Assembly: GCA_000344275.1 (NCBI GenBank) | Contig: AORU01000001.1 | Span: 124,001 to 188,000 of the forward strand | Reading direction: 5' to 3' | Source: Streptococcus oralis subsp. tigurinus AZ_3a | GTDB taxonomy: Bacteria; Bacillota; Bacilli; Lactobacillales; Streptococcaceae | Length of the DNA: 64,000 bases | Shown: piece after piece, positions 45,840 through 54,510 of the stretch | Position numbering within the stretch: position 1 is the stretch's first letter | Layout: each line of letters begins with the position of its first letter | The notes under the pieces: model-generated | The model's database searches: none | Seen by the model: the letters and a program-made list of their open reading frames with translations, nothing else | What the model was told of the DNA's origin: nothing | Position numbers and translations under genes: made by a program

Positions 45840-47741
45840 TTACACCTGCTCCGATAATTCTTCCCACTCAAGCATAGCTTCTTCCTGACGATGGCTGATT
45901 TTGTCCAGTTCAGCCTGCAATTCCATGAGCTTTTCAGCATCGTTGGTTTCCAGCATTTGTTCAGAAATGGCTTGGCTTTGAGTTTCTAACTCTTCGATTT
46001 CAACTTCCAAACTCTCGATTTGACGCATGAGCTTGCGGGCTTCTTTTTGACTTTCTTTTTGTGCCTGGTAGTCATTAGCTGGGCTTGCTTCTTTTGCTTG
46101 ATTACTCATTGAAGCTTCCTCTGTCTGGCTCGCTTCTACTTCTGCTTTCTTCTCAACATAGTAGTCATAATCTCCTAGATAGAGGGTCGAACCATTCTCG
46201 GACAATTCCAAAACATGAGTGGCTACACGATTGATAAAGTAACGGTCGTGACTGACAAAGAGCAAGGTCCCATCAAAGTCAATCAAGGCATTTTCCAAGA
46301 CTTCCTTGCTATCAATATCCAAGTGGTTGGTTGGCTCGTCAAGGATCAGGAAGTTGTTGTTTTCCATAGACAATTTAGCCAAAAGTAAACGAGCTTTCTC
46401 GCCACCTGACAGCATGCCTACTGATTTTTTAACATCATCTCCTGAGAAAAGGAAAGCACCTAGACGATTGCGGATTTCAACTTCAGGTGTCAGTTTGAAA
46501 TCATTCCAGAGTTCATCCAGTACCGTATTACTTGGTGTTAGCTTGCTTTGGGTTTGGTCATAGTAGCCAACCTCAACATTGGCTCCAAAGCGCTTTTCAC
46601 CCTTGATAAAAGGAATCTGGTCCACAATAGACTTGATAAAGGTTGACTTTCCAATACCATTGGGACCAACAATAGCGACAGCATTCATCTTACGAAGGTC
46701 TAAGTTGATAGGCTCTGACAATATTTCTCCATCATAGCCAATAGCCGCATTTTCAACAGTCAAAACGACATTTCCCGACGTTTTTTCAGACTGGAAGGTC
46801 ATGTTTACTGCTTTCTTGCCAGCTTCAGGTTTGTCCAAACGCTCCATTTTTTCCAATTGTTTACGGCGAGATTGGGCACGTTTGGTCGTCGAAGCACGGA
46901 CTAGATTGCGATTGACAAAGTCTTCCAGAGCAGCGATTTCCTTCTGTTGCTTTTCATAGTTTTTTGCCTCAGTAGCTAGTTTTTGCTCCTTCAGCTCAAC
47001 AAAACGAGAGTAATTCCCCACATAACGATCCAAGGAATGCTTGGTCAAATCGAGTGTAACCGTCGCAACCTTATCCAAAAAGTAACGGTCGTGACTGACA
47101 ATAATGAGTGCACCACTATAATTTACTAGGTAATTTTCCAACCAGGCAATGGTTTCGATGTCCAAGTGGTTGGTAGGCTCGTCCAAGACCAAGAGATTGG
47201 GCTTTTCAAGGAGCATTTTAGCCAGTGCCAGACGAGTATTTTGACCACCTGAAAGCTCAGCAATTTTCGTCTGCCACATAGATTCATCAAACTTGAAACC
47301 ATTTAAGATAGCGCGGATATCAGCTTCGTAGGTAAAGCCACCAGCCTGGCGGAAATTCTCTGATAAACGATCATAATCCGCCATCAGTTTATCCAAATCC
47401 TCACCAGACTTTTCACCCATCTCCAACTCCATCTGACGCAGTTGTTTCTCCGTACGGCGTAGATCATCAAAGACATGGAGCATTTCATCATAAATGGTAT
47501 TTTCAGACTCAAAACGGCTATCTTGGGCTAGGTAAGACAGAGAAATATCTTTTTTCTTATTGATTTCTCCACTAGTTGGCTCCTCTTCTCCAACCAAAAT
47601 CTTCAAAAGAGTAGACTTACCTGCACCATTTTTCCCAACAAGAGCAATCCGATCTCGTTCATCAACCTGCAGGTTGATATTATCAAAAAGAACCTCTCCT
47701 GCAAAAGATCGTTCAATTTTATTGGCTTGTAAAATAATCAT
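45840..47741 (-). CDS. ABC-F family ATPase (YdiF/Uup-like)
   Basis: 633 residues, two ABC domains in one chain with no membrane segments, so a ribosome-acting ABC-F protein rather than a transporter. Walker A GKNGAGKST (~36) and GPNGIGKST (~358), signatures LSGGQ (~164) and LSGGE (~440), and the linker helix rich in Arg/Lys (~240-300) are visible. The C-terminal ~90 residues form a charged coiled coil. Members act on translation or antibiotic protection. Its neighbour, a drug-like MFS pump with an Rgg regulator, may hint at stress or drug response (inference). Confidence 0.9.
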   Translation of the reverse strand: MIILQANKIERSFAGEVLFDNINLQVDERDRIALVGKNGAGKSTLLKILVGEEEPTSGEINKKKDISLSYLAQDSRFESENTIYDEMLHVFDDLRRTEKQLRQMELEMGEKSGEDLDKLMADYDRLSENFRQAGGFTYEADIRAILNGFKFDESMWQTKIAELSGGQNTRLALAKMLLEKPNLLVLDEPTNHLDIETIAWLENYLVNYSGALIIVSHDRYFLDKVATVTLDLTKHSLDRYVGNYSRFVELKEQKLATEAKNYEKQQKEIAALEDFVNRNLVRASTTKRAQSRRKQLEKMERLDKPEAGKKAVNMTFQSEKTSGNVVLTVENAAIGYDGEILSEPINLDLRKMNAVAIVGPNGIGKSTFIKSIVDQIPFIKGEKRFGANVEVGYYDQTQSKLTPSNTVLDELWNDFKLTPEVEIRNRLGAFLFSGDDVKKSVGMLSGGEKARLLLAKLSMENNNFLILDEPTNHLDIDSKEVLENALIDFDGTLLFVSHDRYFINRVATHVLELSENGSTLYLGDYDYYVEKKAEVEASQTEEASMSNQAKEASPANDYQAQKESQKEARKLMRQIESLEVEIEELETQSQAISEQMLETNDAEKLMELQAELDKISHRQEEAMLEWEELSEQV

Positions 47742-47789
47742 ACATCTATTTTACTATCTTTTTCTCTTTTGCACAATTGCAATGAAAAA

Positions 47790-47812
47790 AGTTCGAGTTA
47801 TAAACCCGAACT
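47790..47812 (-). terminator. Terminator of the lipoprotein gene
   Basis: AGTTCGAGTT / AACCCGAACT stem, T-run on the minus strand. Confidence 0.75.
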
Positions 47813-47819
47813 ATTCATC

Positions 47820-48974
47820 CTAGTATCCAATGCCTCCGCGGAATGTGCGAGCCATATCTTTTAAGTCATAGTTTTTAGAAGAGGTATCGATGGTCCATTT
47901 TCCATCCTTCTTAGTCATTTTAATTTCATAACCCTCTTTTCTCATACTATCACTGGTATCTAGAGGAGTTGAATCAAATTGGCTTGGAGCATTTTCTAAA
48001 ATGTATTTTTCGCCAGCTTTCATAGCTTCTGAGTAGTTGCTATATTTTCCCTTGTTTTCTTCGTAGAATTTACGACTCAATTCATAGACATTCAAATTAT
48101 CCAAGTCAATTGTTTCTGGTCTAACATAGACAACAGCATAATCCGGCAAGTATGTCTTCACCTTGTAATCAACTTTTGCCCGCTTGGCATTTGCTTTGAT
48201 GTATGCATCTGCGAATGTTCTAAGTTCTGCATCAGAAGGTTTATAGTTATAGAAACCTTTTCCGAATGACTCTGTAAATTTCTTGATAAACTCTTCTTTA
48301 TCAGCTTTCACATCGTTTGTGAAGTCAGCGTCTTTATCAGAGGATTTCTTATCATCAGCAAGGGCAACGACTTGAGATTTATTGTCAGTAACACTTAGGT
48401 TCGTTCCACCACCTGAGCTCTCTCCGTTAAGGAAAACAGCATCAACATATTTTTTCATTACTTCTTTTGCTTCATCAATATTGTCTTCGTACTGACTTGG
48501 ATCAACCTTAATCGCTACATCGTTATTTTTTTTAGAATTTTCCTTGACGTCATCATAAAAGCTAGGTGCGAAGTGAAGCTCATACTTGGCATTCTTGTCA
48601 ACTTCATACACTACATAACCAGCAACGCTCTTGCCTTTAGAAATACTGTCTCCATATGACATGAATTTAGTTTTGCTGTCGCTTTCGTAGATTTGAATTG
48701 GTTGTAATTTTTCATCTTTTTCATTATAAAGCGTAATATCTTGGCTAGTAAAACTAAACTGTTTATCACGATTGTTCTTGATTTCTACTTGAAGTGCAAG
48801 GTAACTTGAAGATGAATCTTCATCTTTAGGTAATACATACATACCATCTTTTACAGAAACTTCAAAATTAGAGTTTGAGGCTGTACCATTGTCACTCGCT
48901 TTTTTAGAAGCTCCACAAGCAACAAGTGCTAAAGCTGATACCAGCAAAGCAGAATGCTTAAGAATGTTTTTCAT
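47820..48974 (-). CDS. Surface lipoprotein (DUF4352-like and DUF5105-like domains)
   Basis: 384 residues. A lipoprotein signal peptide ends in LVACG (modified cysteine near residue 20). Residues ~35-160 resemble the extracellular immunoglobulin-like DUF4352 fold, and ~165-384 resemble the DUF5105 domain, with a short Ser/Gly/Asp-rich insert between. Such proteins sit on the outer face of the membrane; no substrate is known. AAAGGAG before the ATG and a good promoter at 49005-49033. Transcribed alone. Confidence 0.85.
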   Translation of the reverse strand: MKNILKHSALLVSALALVACGASKKASDNGTASNSNFEVSVKDGMYVLPKDEDSSSSYLALQVEIKNNRDKQFSFTSQDITLYNEKDEKLQPIQIYESDSKTKFMSYGDSISKGKSVAGYVVYEVDKNAKYELHFAPSFYDDVKENSKKNNDVAIKVDPSQYEDNIDEAKEVMKKYVDAVFLNGESSGGGTNLSVTDNKSQVVALADDKKSSDKDADFTNDVKADKEEFIKKFTESFGKGFYNYKPSDAELRTFADAYIKANAKRAKVDYKVKTYLPDYAVVYVRPETIDLDNLNVYELSRKFYEENKGKYSNYSEAMKAGEKYILENAPSQFDSTPLDTSDSMRKEGYEIKMTKKDGKWTIDTSSKNYDLKDMARTFRGGIGY

Positions 48975-49004
48975 AATAAGATATCTCCTTTAATGATTTA
49001 TTAT

Positions 49005-49033
49005 ATTCTACCATATTGTATAATAAAATTCAA
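49005..49033 (-). promoter_or_regulatory. Promoter of the lipoprotein gene
   Basis: -35 TTGAAT (49028-49033), 17-bp spacer, -10 TAGAAT (49005-49010) with upstream TG. Confidence 0.75.
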
Positions 49034-49314
49034 AATAGAAACTGAAAGTTTTAAAAATATCTTAAAATTATAGACTTTTACCTTATATTTTTTATAATTC
49101 TATTTGATATATTAAAGTTGTTTTAAAAATATAGAAATCAATAAAATTCTTCATTTTTCCTATTTAAGAAAACCTAGTAAAACATCACCTCCAATCTTAA
49201 ATAGATTAATCTAAATCAATTATCATTAGAAAATTGGTATAAAACAAATGTATTTAACTATTCTTCTACAATGAAATAAAAGTAAATTTCCTACATTTTA
49301 AGTTATGCTACCGT
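49034..49314. other. AT-rich intergenic stretch, no gene seen
   Basis: About 280 bp between the divergent lipoprotein and pgm promoters. No open frame with a start and ribosome site, and no good hairpin with T-run. A minus-strand GGAGGTGAT at 49187-49195 looks like a perfect ribosome site but is followed by a stop after three codons. Confidence 0.6.
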
Positions 49315-49343
49315 TTTACTAAAACGCTAAAAAGTGCTATAAT
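49315..49343 (+). promoter_or_regulatory. pgm promoter
   Basis: -35 TTTACT (49315-49320), 17-bp spacer, extended -10 TGCTATAAT. Confidence 0.7.
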
Positions 49344-49356
49344 GTAAACGATTAAA
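49343..49356. promoter_or_regulatory. cre-like site at the pgm transcription start
   Basis: TGTAAACGATTAAA matches TGWAANCGNTNWCA at all but one position. Confidence 0.45.
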
Positions 49357-49381
49357 ACAATTTACAAAAAGGAGAATTTCA

Positions 49382-51100
49382 ATGTCTTACCAAGAAAATT
49401 ACCAGAAATGGGTTGATTTTGCGGAGCTTCCTGACTACCTTCGCGAAGATTTGGAAAATATGGACGAAAAAACAAAGGAAGATGCCTTCTATACAAATCT
49501 TGAATTTGGTACTGCAGGTATGCGTGGCTTGATTGGTGCTGGTACAAACCGCATCAACATCTACGTTGTTCGTCAAGCTACTGAAGGTTTGGCTCGTTTG
49601 ATTGAGTCAAAAGGTGGAAACGAAAAAGAACGTGGTGTCGCAATCGCCTACGATAGCCGTCACTTCTCACCAGAGTTTGCCTTTGAATCTGCAGCAGTTC
49701 TTGCTAAACACGGTATCAAATCTTATGTATTTGAAAGCCTTCGTCCAACTCCAGAACTATCATTTGCGGTTCGTCACCTCAACTGTTTCGCAGGTATTAT
49801 GGTCACAGCCAGCCACAACCCTGCTCCATTTAACGGTTACAAGGTTTACGGTGAAGACGGTGGACAAATGCCTCCACACGATGCGGACGCGTTGACTACT
49901 TATATCCGTGCTATCGAAAACCCATTTGCAGTTGAAGTTGCTGATGTGGAAGCTGAAAAAGCTTCTGGCTTGATTGAAGTTATCGGCGAAGCTGTTGACG
50001 TAGAATACCTTAAAGAGGTTAAGGACGTAAACATCAACCCAGCCTTGATTGAAGAATTTGGTAAAGACATGAAGATTGTCTACACACCACTTCATGGTAC
50101 TGGTGAAATGTTGGCTCGTCGTGCTCTTGCCCAAGCAGGATTTGACTCAGTTCAAGTCGTTGAAGCACAAGCAACTGCTGACCCTAACTTCTCAACTGTA
50201 AAATCTCCTAACCCAGAAAGCCAAGCAGCTTTTGCACTTGCTGAGGAACTTGGTCGTCAAGTTGGTGCAGATGTTCTTGTCGCAACCGACCCTGATGCTG
50301 ACCGTGTTGGGGTTGAAGTACTTCAAAAAGATGGTAGCTACCTCAACCTTTCAGGTAACCAAATCGGCGCTATCATGGCTAAATACATCTTGGAAGCCCA
50401 CAAAAACGCTGGAACTCTTCCTGAAAATGCAGCCCTCTGCAAATCTATCGTATCAACTGACTTGGTAACGAAGATTGCTGAAAGCTACGGCGCAACCATG
50501 TTCAACGTTTTGACAGGTTTCAAATTTATCGCTGAAAAAATCCAAGAATTCGAAGAAAAACACAACCATACTTACATGATGGGATTTGAAGAAAGCTTCG
50601 GTTACTTGATTAAACCATTTGTACGTGATAAAGATGCTATCCAAGCTGTTCTAGTCGTTGCTGAACTTGCTGCCTACTACCGTTCACGTGGTTTGACACT
50701 TGCTGACGGTATCGAAGAAATCTACAAAGAATACGGCTACTACGCAGAAAAGACTATCTCTGTTACCCTCTCAGGTGTCGATGGTGCAGAACAAATCAAA
50801 GCGATTATGGCTAAATTCCGTAACAATGCTCCAAAAGAATGGAACACAACAGCTATCACTGTCGTAGAAGACTTCAAGGCTCAAACTGCTACTGCTGCTG
50901 ACGGAACTGTTACAAACTTGACAACTCCTCCAAGTGATGTATTGAAATACACACTTGCTGACGGTTCATGGATTGCCGTTCGCCCTTCAGGTACAGAACC
51001 AAAAATCAAGTTCTACATTGCAGTTGTAGGTGAAACCAACGAAGAATCACAAGCTAAGATTGCTAATATCGAAGCAGAAATCAATGCTTTTGTAAAATAA
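49382..51100 (+). CDS. pgm: Alpha-phosphoglucomutase
   Basis: 572 residues, phosphohexomutase family. It interconverts glucose-6-phosphate and glucose-1-phosphate, feeding both glycogen (glgC) and UDP-glucose for capsule and teichoic acids. The catalytic serine is S144 in TASHNP, the metal loop is DPDADRVG near 300 and the phosphate loop RPSGTEPK near 540. AAAGGAG before the ATG. Codons are of the highly expressed type. A clear terminator follows. Confidence 0.96.
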   Translation: MSYQENYQKWVDFAELPDYLREDLENMDEKTKEDAFYTNLEFGTAGMRGLIGAGTNRINIYVVRQATEGLARLIESKGGNEKERGVAIAYDSRHFSPEFAFESAAVLAKHGIKSYVFESLRPTPELSFAVRHLNCFAGIMVTASHNPAPFNGYKVYGEDGGQMPPHDADALTTYIRAIENPFAVEVADVEAEKASGLIEVIGEAVDVEYLKEVKDVNINPALIEEFGKDMKIVYTPLHGTGEMLARRALAQAGFDSVQVVEAQATADPNFSTVKSPNPESQAAFALAEELGRQVGADVLVATDPDADRVGVEVLQKDGSYLNLSGNQIGAIMAKYILEAHKNAGTLPENAALCKSIVSTDLVTKIAESYGATMFNVLTGFKFIAEKIQEFEEKHNHTYMMGFEESFGYLIKPFVRDKDAIQAVLVVAELAAYYRSRGLTLADGIEEIYKEYGYYAEKTISVTLSGVDGAEQIKAIMAKFRNNAPKEWNTTAITVVEDFKAQTATAADGTVTNLTTPPSDVLKYTLADGSWIAVRPSGTEPKIKFYIAVVGETNEESQAKIANIEAEINAFVK

Positions 51101-51109
51101 AATCCTATA

Positions 51110-51137
51110 AAAGATGAGACAAACCAATCTCATCTTT
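51110..51137 (+). terminator. pgm terminator
   Basis: AAAGATGAGA / TCTCATCTTT perfect stem, T-run after it. Confidence 0.9.
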
Positions 51138-51211
51138 TTTTCGTATCAAATCTAAGCAATTTTAGAAACTTTATGGCATACTAGACATATCAATGAAAGC
51201 GAGGTAATCTC

Positions 51212-51559
51212 ATGGAACAATTTTTAGATAATATCAAAGACCTTGAAGTCACTACAGTTGCGCGTGCGCAAGAAGCTCTTGATAAAAAAGAAACTGCAAC
51301 CTTCTTTATCGGTCGCAAAACTTGCCCTTACTGCCGTAAATTTGCAGGTACATTGGCTGGTGTCGTAGCTGAAACTAAAGCTCACATCTACTTCATCAAT
51401 AGTGAAGAACCAAGCCAACTCAATGAGTTGCAAGAATTCCGCTCACGCTATGGCATCCCAACTGTACCAGGCTTTGTTCACATTGCAGATGGACAAATCA
51501 ATGTCCGTTGCGACTCTTCAATGTCAGCACAAGAAATCAAAGAATTTGCAGGATTGTAA
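51212..51559 (+). CDS. Thioredoxin-like protein, bacteriocin transport accessory (Bta/PedC) family
   Basis: 115 residues with a thioredoxin fold; the active site CPYC lies at ~36-39 and the cis-proline loop is GIPTVPG near 88. There is no signal peptide, so it acts inside the cell, reducing or isomerising disulfides. The family name comes from relatives in bacteriocin operons, but no bacteriocin genes are seen here. GAGG lies before the ATG. It converges on vicX at a long palindromic terminator. Confidence 0.9.
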   Translation: MEQFLDNIKDLEVTTVARAQEALDKKETATFFIGRKTCPYCRKFAGTLAGVVAETKAHIYFINSEEPSQLNELQEFRSRYGIPTVPGFVHIADGQINVRCDSSMSAQEIKEFAGL

Positions 51560-51560
51560 A

Positions 51561-51603
51561 AGATATATAAAAAGAAGGCGCTCGCCTTCTTTTTTATATA
51601 TCT
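51561..51603. terminator. Long bidirectional terminator between the Bta-like gene and vicX
   Basis: A 43-bp near-perfect palindrome: AGATATATAA and AAGAAGGC on the left pair with GCCTTCTT and TTATATATCT on the right around GCTC. It has T-runs both ways and contains the vicX stop codon (51594-51596). Confidence 0.9.
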
Positions 51604-52403
51604 GTCAGTGGTGTTGCGGTATCTGGTGAGGTATCATAAACCTTAAAGTCTACTCCAACTCCCAGATCAGCCTGGGCTAACTGATTAACCATGGTCATGT
51701 GAGCCAGCTCCTTGATATTGTTCTCTTTAGACAAATGTCCTAGGTAGATTTTCTTAGTGCGATTTCCTAGCGTCCGAATCATAGCTTCAGCACCATCTTC
51801 GTTAGAAAGGTGACCGAGATCCGATAGGATTCGTTGTTTGAGTCGCCAAGCGTAAGAACCTGCTCGCAAAATCTCTACATCGTGGTTGGACTCGATAAGA
51901 TAGCCATCCGCATTTTCGACAATCCCTGCCATACGGTCACTAACATAACCTGTATCTGTCAAAAGGACAAAACTTTTATCATCTTTCATAAAGCGATAGA
52001 ACTGCGGTGCGACTGCATCATGGCTTACACCAAAACTCTCGATGTCAATATCTCCAAAAGTTTTAGTTTTGCCCATCTCAAAGATGTGCTTCTGCGAAGA
52101 ATCCACCTTGCCAAGATACTTACTATTTTCCATAGCTTGCCAAGTTTTTTCATTGGCATAAAGATCCATACCATACTTGCGAGCCAACACACCAACTCCA
52201 TGGATATGGTCTGAATGCTCATGGGTAATCAAGATGGCGTCCAAGTCTTCTGGTTTGCGATTAATTTCAGCAAGTAGGCTAGTAATCTTTTTACCAGACA
52301 AACCGGCATCTACTAAAAGTTTCTTTTTTGGGGTTTCCAGATAAAAGGAATTTCCACTGGAACCCGACGCTAAAATACTGTATTTAAAGCCTGTTTCACT
52401 CAT
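51594..52403 (-). CDS. vicX: VicX/YycJ metallo-beta-lactamase-fold protein
   Basis: 269 residues. The metal-binding THEHSDHIHG near 59 and the downstream LTDTGYVS and ESNHD blocks are of the YycJ/WalJ family, a nuclease-like MBL branch linked to the Vic/Wal system and DNA repair. Last gene of vicRKX, 1 bp after vicK. Confidence 0.95.
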   Translation of the reverse strand: MSETGFKYSILASGSSGNSFYLETPKKKLLVDAGLSGKKITSLLAEINRKPEDLDAILITHEHSDHIHGVGVLARKYGMDLYANEKTWQAMENSKYLGKVDSSQKHIFEMGKTKTFGDIDIESFGVSHDAVAPQFYRFMKDDKSFVLLTDTGYVSDRMAGIVENADGYLIESNHDVEILRAGSYAWRLKQRILSDLGHLSNEDGAEAMIRTLGNRTKKIYLGHLSKENNIKELAHMTMVNQLAQADLGVGVDFKVYDTSPDTATPLTDI

Positions 52404-52404
52404 T

Positions 52405-53754
52405 CTAGTCTTCTACTTCATCCTCCCATACTTCTTCTTTCACTGCATCCTTATCATAAGGGAGTACAATGGTAAAGGTCGATCCTTTACCGTATTCACT
52501 TTTTGCCCATATAAAGCCATTGTGTTGTTTGATGATTTCTTTTGCGATCGCCAGACCTAGACCAGTTCCACCTTGAGCCCGGCTTCTTGCACGATCCACA
52601 CGGTAGAAACGGTCAAAAATCTTTGGCAAATCTTGCTTTGGAATACCTAGACCTTGGTCTTTGATAGATAAAATCATCTGGTCATCAGTAGTTTTCATGC
52701 TGACAGTGATTTTGCCACCATCTGGTGAGTACTTGATGGCATTGTTAAGAATATTATCAATCACCTGAGTCATCTTATCGGTATCAATCTCGATCCAAAC
52801 TGAATTAATAGGGTAATCTCTGACAAGCTCATATTTTTTCTCGTCATCCTGACTTCTCATCTTATCAAAGCGGTTGAGAATAAAGGTGATGAATGCTGTA
52901 AAATTAATCAATTCCACATCTAGCTGACTTGTCGTATTATCAATACGAGAGAGATGCAAGAGATCTGTCACCATCCGCATCATACGGTTGGTTTCATCGA
53001 GTGAAACCTTGATAAAATCAGGGGCAACAGGATCATACAGAGCTCCCTCGTCCAAGGCTTCAAGATAAGATTTAACACTGGTCAAAGGAGTTCGCAACTC
53101 ATGACTCACGTTCGAAACAAAGAGTCTTCGCTCACGCTCTTCCTTCTCTTGCTCCGTCGTATCGTGTAAAACCGCAACCAGACCTGAAATAAAGCCTGAC
53201 TCACGACGGACCAGGGCAAATCGAACACGAAGGCTTAGATATTCACCATTCACATCCTGGGAGTCAATCGTCAACTCAGGAATCTGTGTAATCAGGTCAC
53301 GCAGCTCATACTCATCTTCTATCTTAAGCAATTCGAGGATGCTTTTATTCAGAACATCTTCTTTCTGCACACCGAGCTGTTTCTTGGCCATATCGTTGAT
53401 CATGGTAATCTGGCCACGGCGATTGGTCGCAAGGACACCATCTGTCATATAAGAGAGAATGCTATGCAACCTTTTACTCTCTTGTTCCAAATTTTCTTGA
53501 GTCAAACGAATGACTTCTGACAAATCATTCAGATTATTGGTGATGTTGGTGATCTCTGTACTACCTTGCAAGTCCAAAACTTGAGAATAATCACCTGCAA
53601 TTAAGTCCTTAACCTTCTGATTTATCTCTTTTAACCGGATGTTATCCCGACGATTTTCCAGCAAGAGCAAGGTCACCACTAGGATAAAACCAAGTAAAAT
53701 CAGGATAAAGATAAAATCACTGGTCAGAATAGTTTGTCTAATATCTTCAATCAT
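52405..53754 (-). CDS. vicK: Sensor histidine kinase VicK (WalK)
   Basis: 449 residues. One N-terminal membrane helix (~13-33) with almost no extracellular loop, the streptococcal form. HAMP (~35-88), PAS (~95-200), then HisKA with phospho-acceptor H218 in SHELRTPL and an HATPase domain with N box (NAIKYSP) and G boxes. It phosphorylates VicR to control wall hydrolases such as PcsB. It overlaps vicR by 8 bp. Confidence 0.96.
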   Translation of the reverse strand: MIEDIRQTILTSDFIFILILLGFILVVTLLLLENRRDNIRLKEINQKVKDLIAGDYSQVLDLQGSTEITNITNNLNDLSEVIRLTQENLEQESKRLHSILSYMTDGVLATNRRGQITMINDMAKKQLGVQKEDVLNKSILELLKIEDEYELRDLITQIPELTIDSQDVNGEYLSLRVRFALVRRESGFISGLVAVLHDTTEQEKEERERRLFVSNVSHELRTPLTSVKSYLEALDEGALYDPVAPDFIKVSLDETNRMMRMVTDLLHLSRIDNTTSQLDVELINFTAFITFILNRFDKMRSQDDEKKYELVRDYPINSVWIEIDTDKMTQVIDNILNNAIKYSPDGGKITVSMKTTDDQMILSIKDQGLGIPKQDLPKIFDRFYRVDRARSRAQGGTGLGLAIAKEIIKQHNGFIWAKSEYGKGSTFTIVLPYDKDAVKEEVWEDEVED

Positions 53755-54454
53755 TATTTTTCATATAGTAGCCAACACCACGACGTGTGAGGATATACTC
53801 TGGACGGCTTGGTGCGTCTTCAATTTTCTCACGCAAACGTCTAATAGTCACGTCCACTGTACGAACATCGCCAAAATAGTCATACCCCCAAACAGTCTCA
53901 AGCAAGTGTTCACGCGTAATCACTTGTCCAATATGAGATGCCAAGTGATACAAGAGTTCAAACTCACGGTGGGTCAAATCTAATTCCTCACCATATTTCT
54001 TAGCCACGTAAGCATCTGGAACGATTTCCAAATCACCAATTTGTAAGGGCTGCGTCTTCTTCTCATCAGACTCTTGGCTATCCACAGAAACTAGGTCTGT
54101 ACGACGAAGCAGAGCCTTGACACGTGCTTGCAACTCACGGTTTGAGAAAGGTTTTGTAACATAATCATCTGCACCTAACTCCAAACCGATAACCTTGTCA
54201 AACTCGCTATCCTTAGCTGAGAGCATGATAATCGGCACACTGCTAGTCTTACGAATAGCTTTAGCAACTTCTAAACCATCAATTTCAGGGAGCATCAAGT
54301 CTAGAATAATAATATCTGGTTGCTCAGCTTCAAATAGCTCGATTGCCTCACGACCATTGAAGGCTGTAACAACTTCATAACCTTCCTTAGCCATATTAAA
54401 CTTAATAATATCTGAGATTGGTTTCTCATCATCTACAATTAATATTTTTTTCAT
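53747..54454 (-). CDS. vicR: Response regulator VicR (WalR)
   Basis: 235 residues, OmpR/PhoB type. The receiver domain has D52 in LDLMLP and K102 in KPF; the winged helix (~140-235) has [11 protein letters not shown] and [14 protein letters not shown]. Essential in most streptococci. First gene of vicR-vicK-vicX; AAGGTG before the ATG and an extended -10 at 54476-54484. Confidence 0.97.
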   Translation of the reverse strand: MKKILIVDDEKPISDIIKFNMAKEGYEVVTAFNGREAIELFEAEQPDIIILDLMLPEIDGLEVAKAIRKTSSVPIIMLSAKDSEFDKVIGLELGADDYVTKPFSNRELQARVKALLRRTDLVSVDSQESDEKKTQPLQIGDLEIVPDAYVAKKYGEELDLTHREFELLYHLASHIGQVITREHLLETVWGYDYFGDVRTVDVTIRRLREKIEDAPSRPEYILTRRGVGYYMKNND

Positions 54455-54475
54455 TTTATCACCTTTTCTCTATCT

Positions 54476-54484
54476 ATTATAACA
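54476..54484 (-). promoter_or_regulatory. Extended -10 promoter of vicRKX
   Basis: TGTTATAAT on the minus strand, 21 bp before the vicR ATG. Confidence 0.6.
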
Positions 54485-54510
54485 AAAAAATGTAAAGAAG
54501 GCACAAATGG

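Noticed and set aside
49185..49196. Perfect minus-strand GGAGGTGAT ribosome site in the lipoprotein/pgm gap (anti-SD sequence on the plus strand)
   Set aside because: The ATG it contains is followed by a stop after three codons and there is no nearby frame. A small RNA with an anti-SD loop was considered, but no promoter or terminator supports it.
51212..51559. Bacteriocin locus suggested by the Bta-like thioredoxin
   Set aside because: No double-glycine leader peptides, immunity genes or ABC peptidase transporter are nearby.
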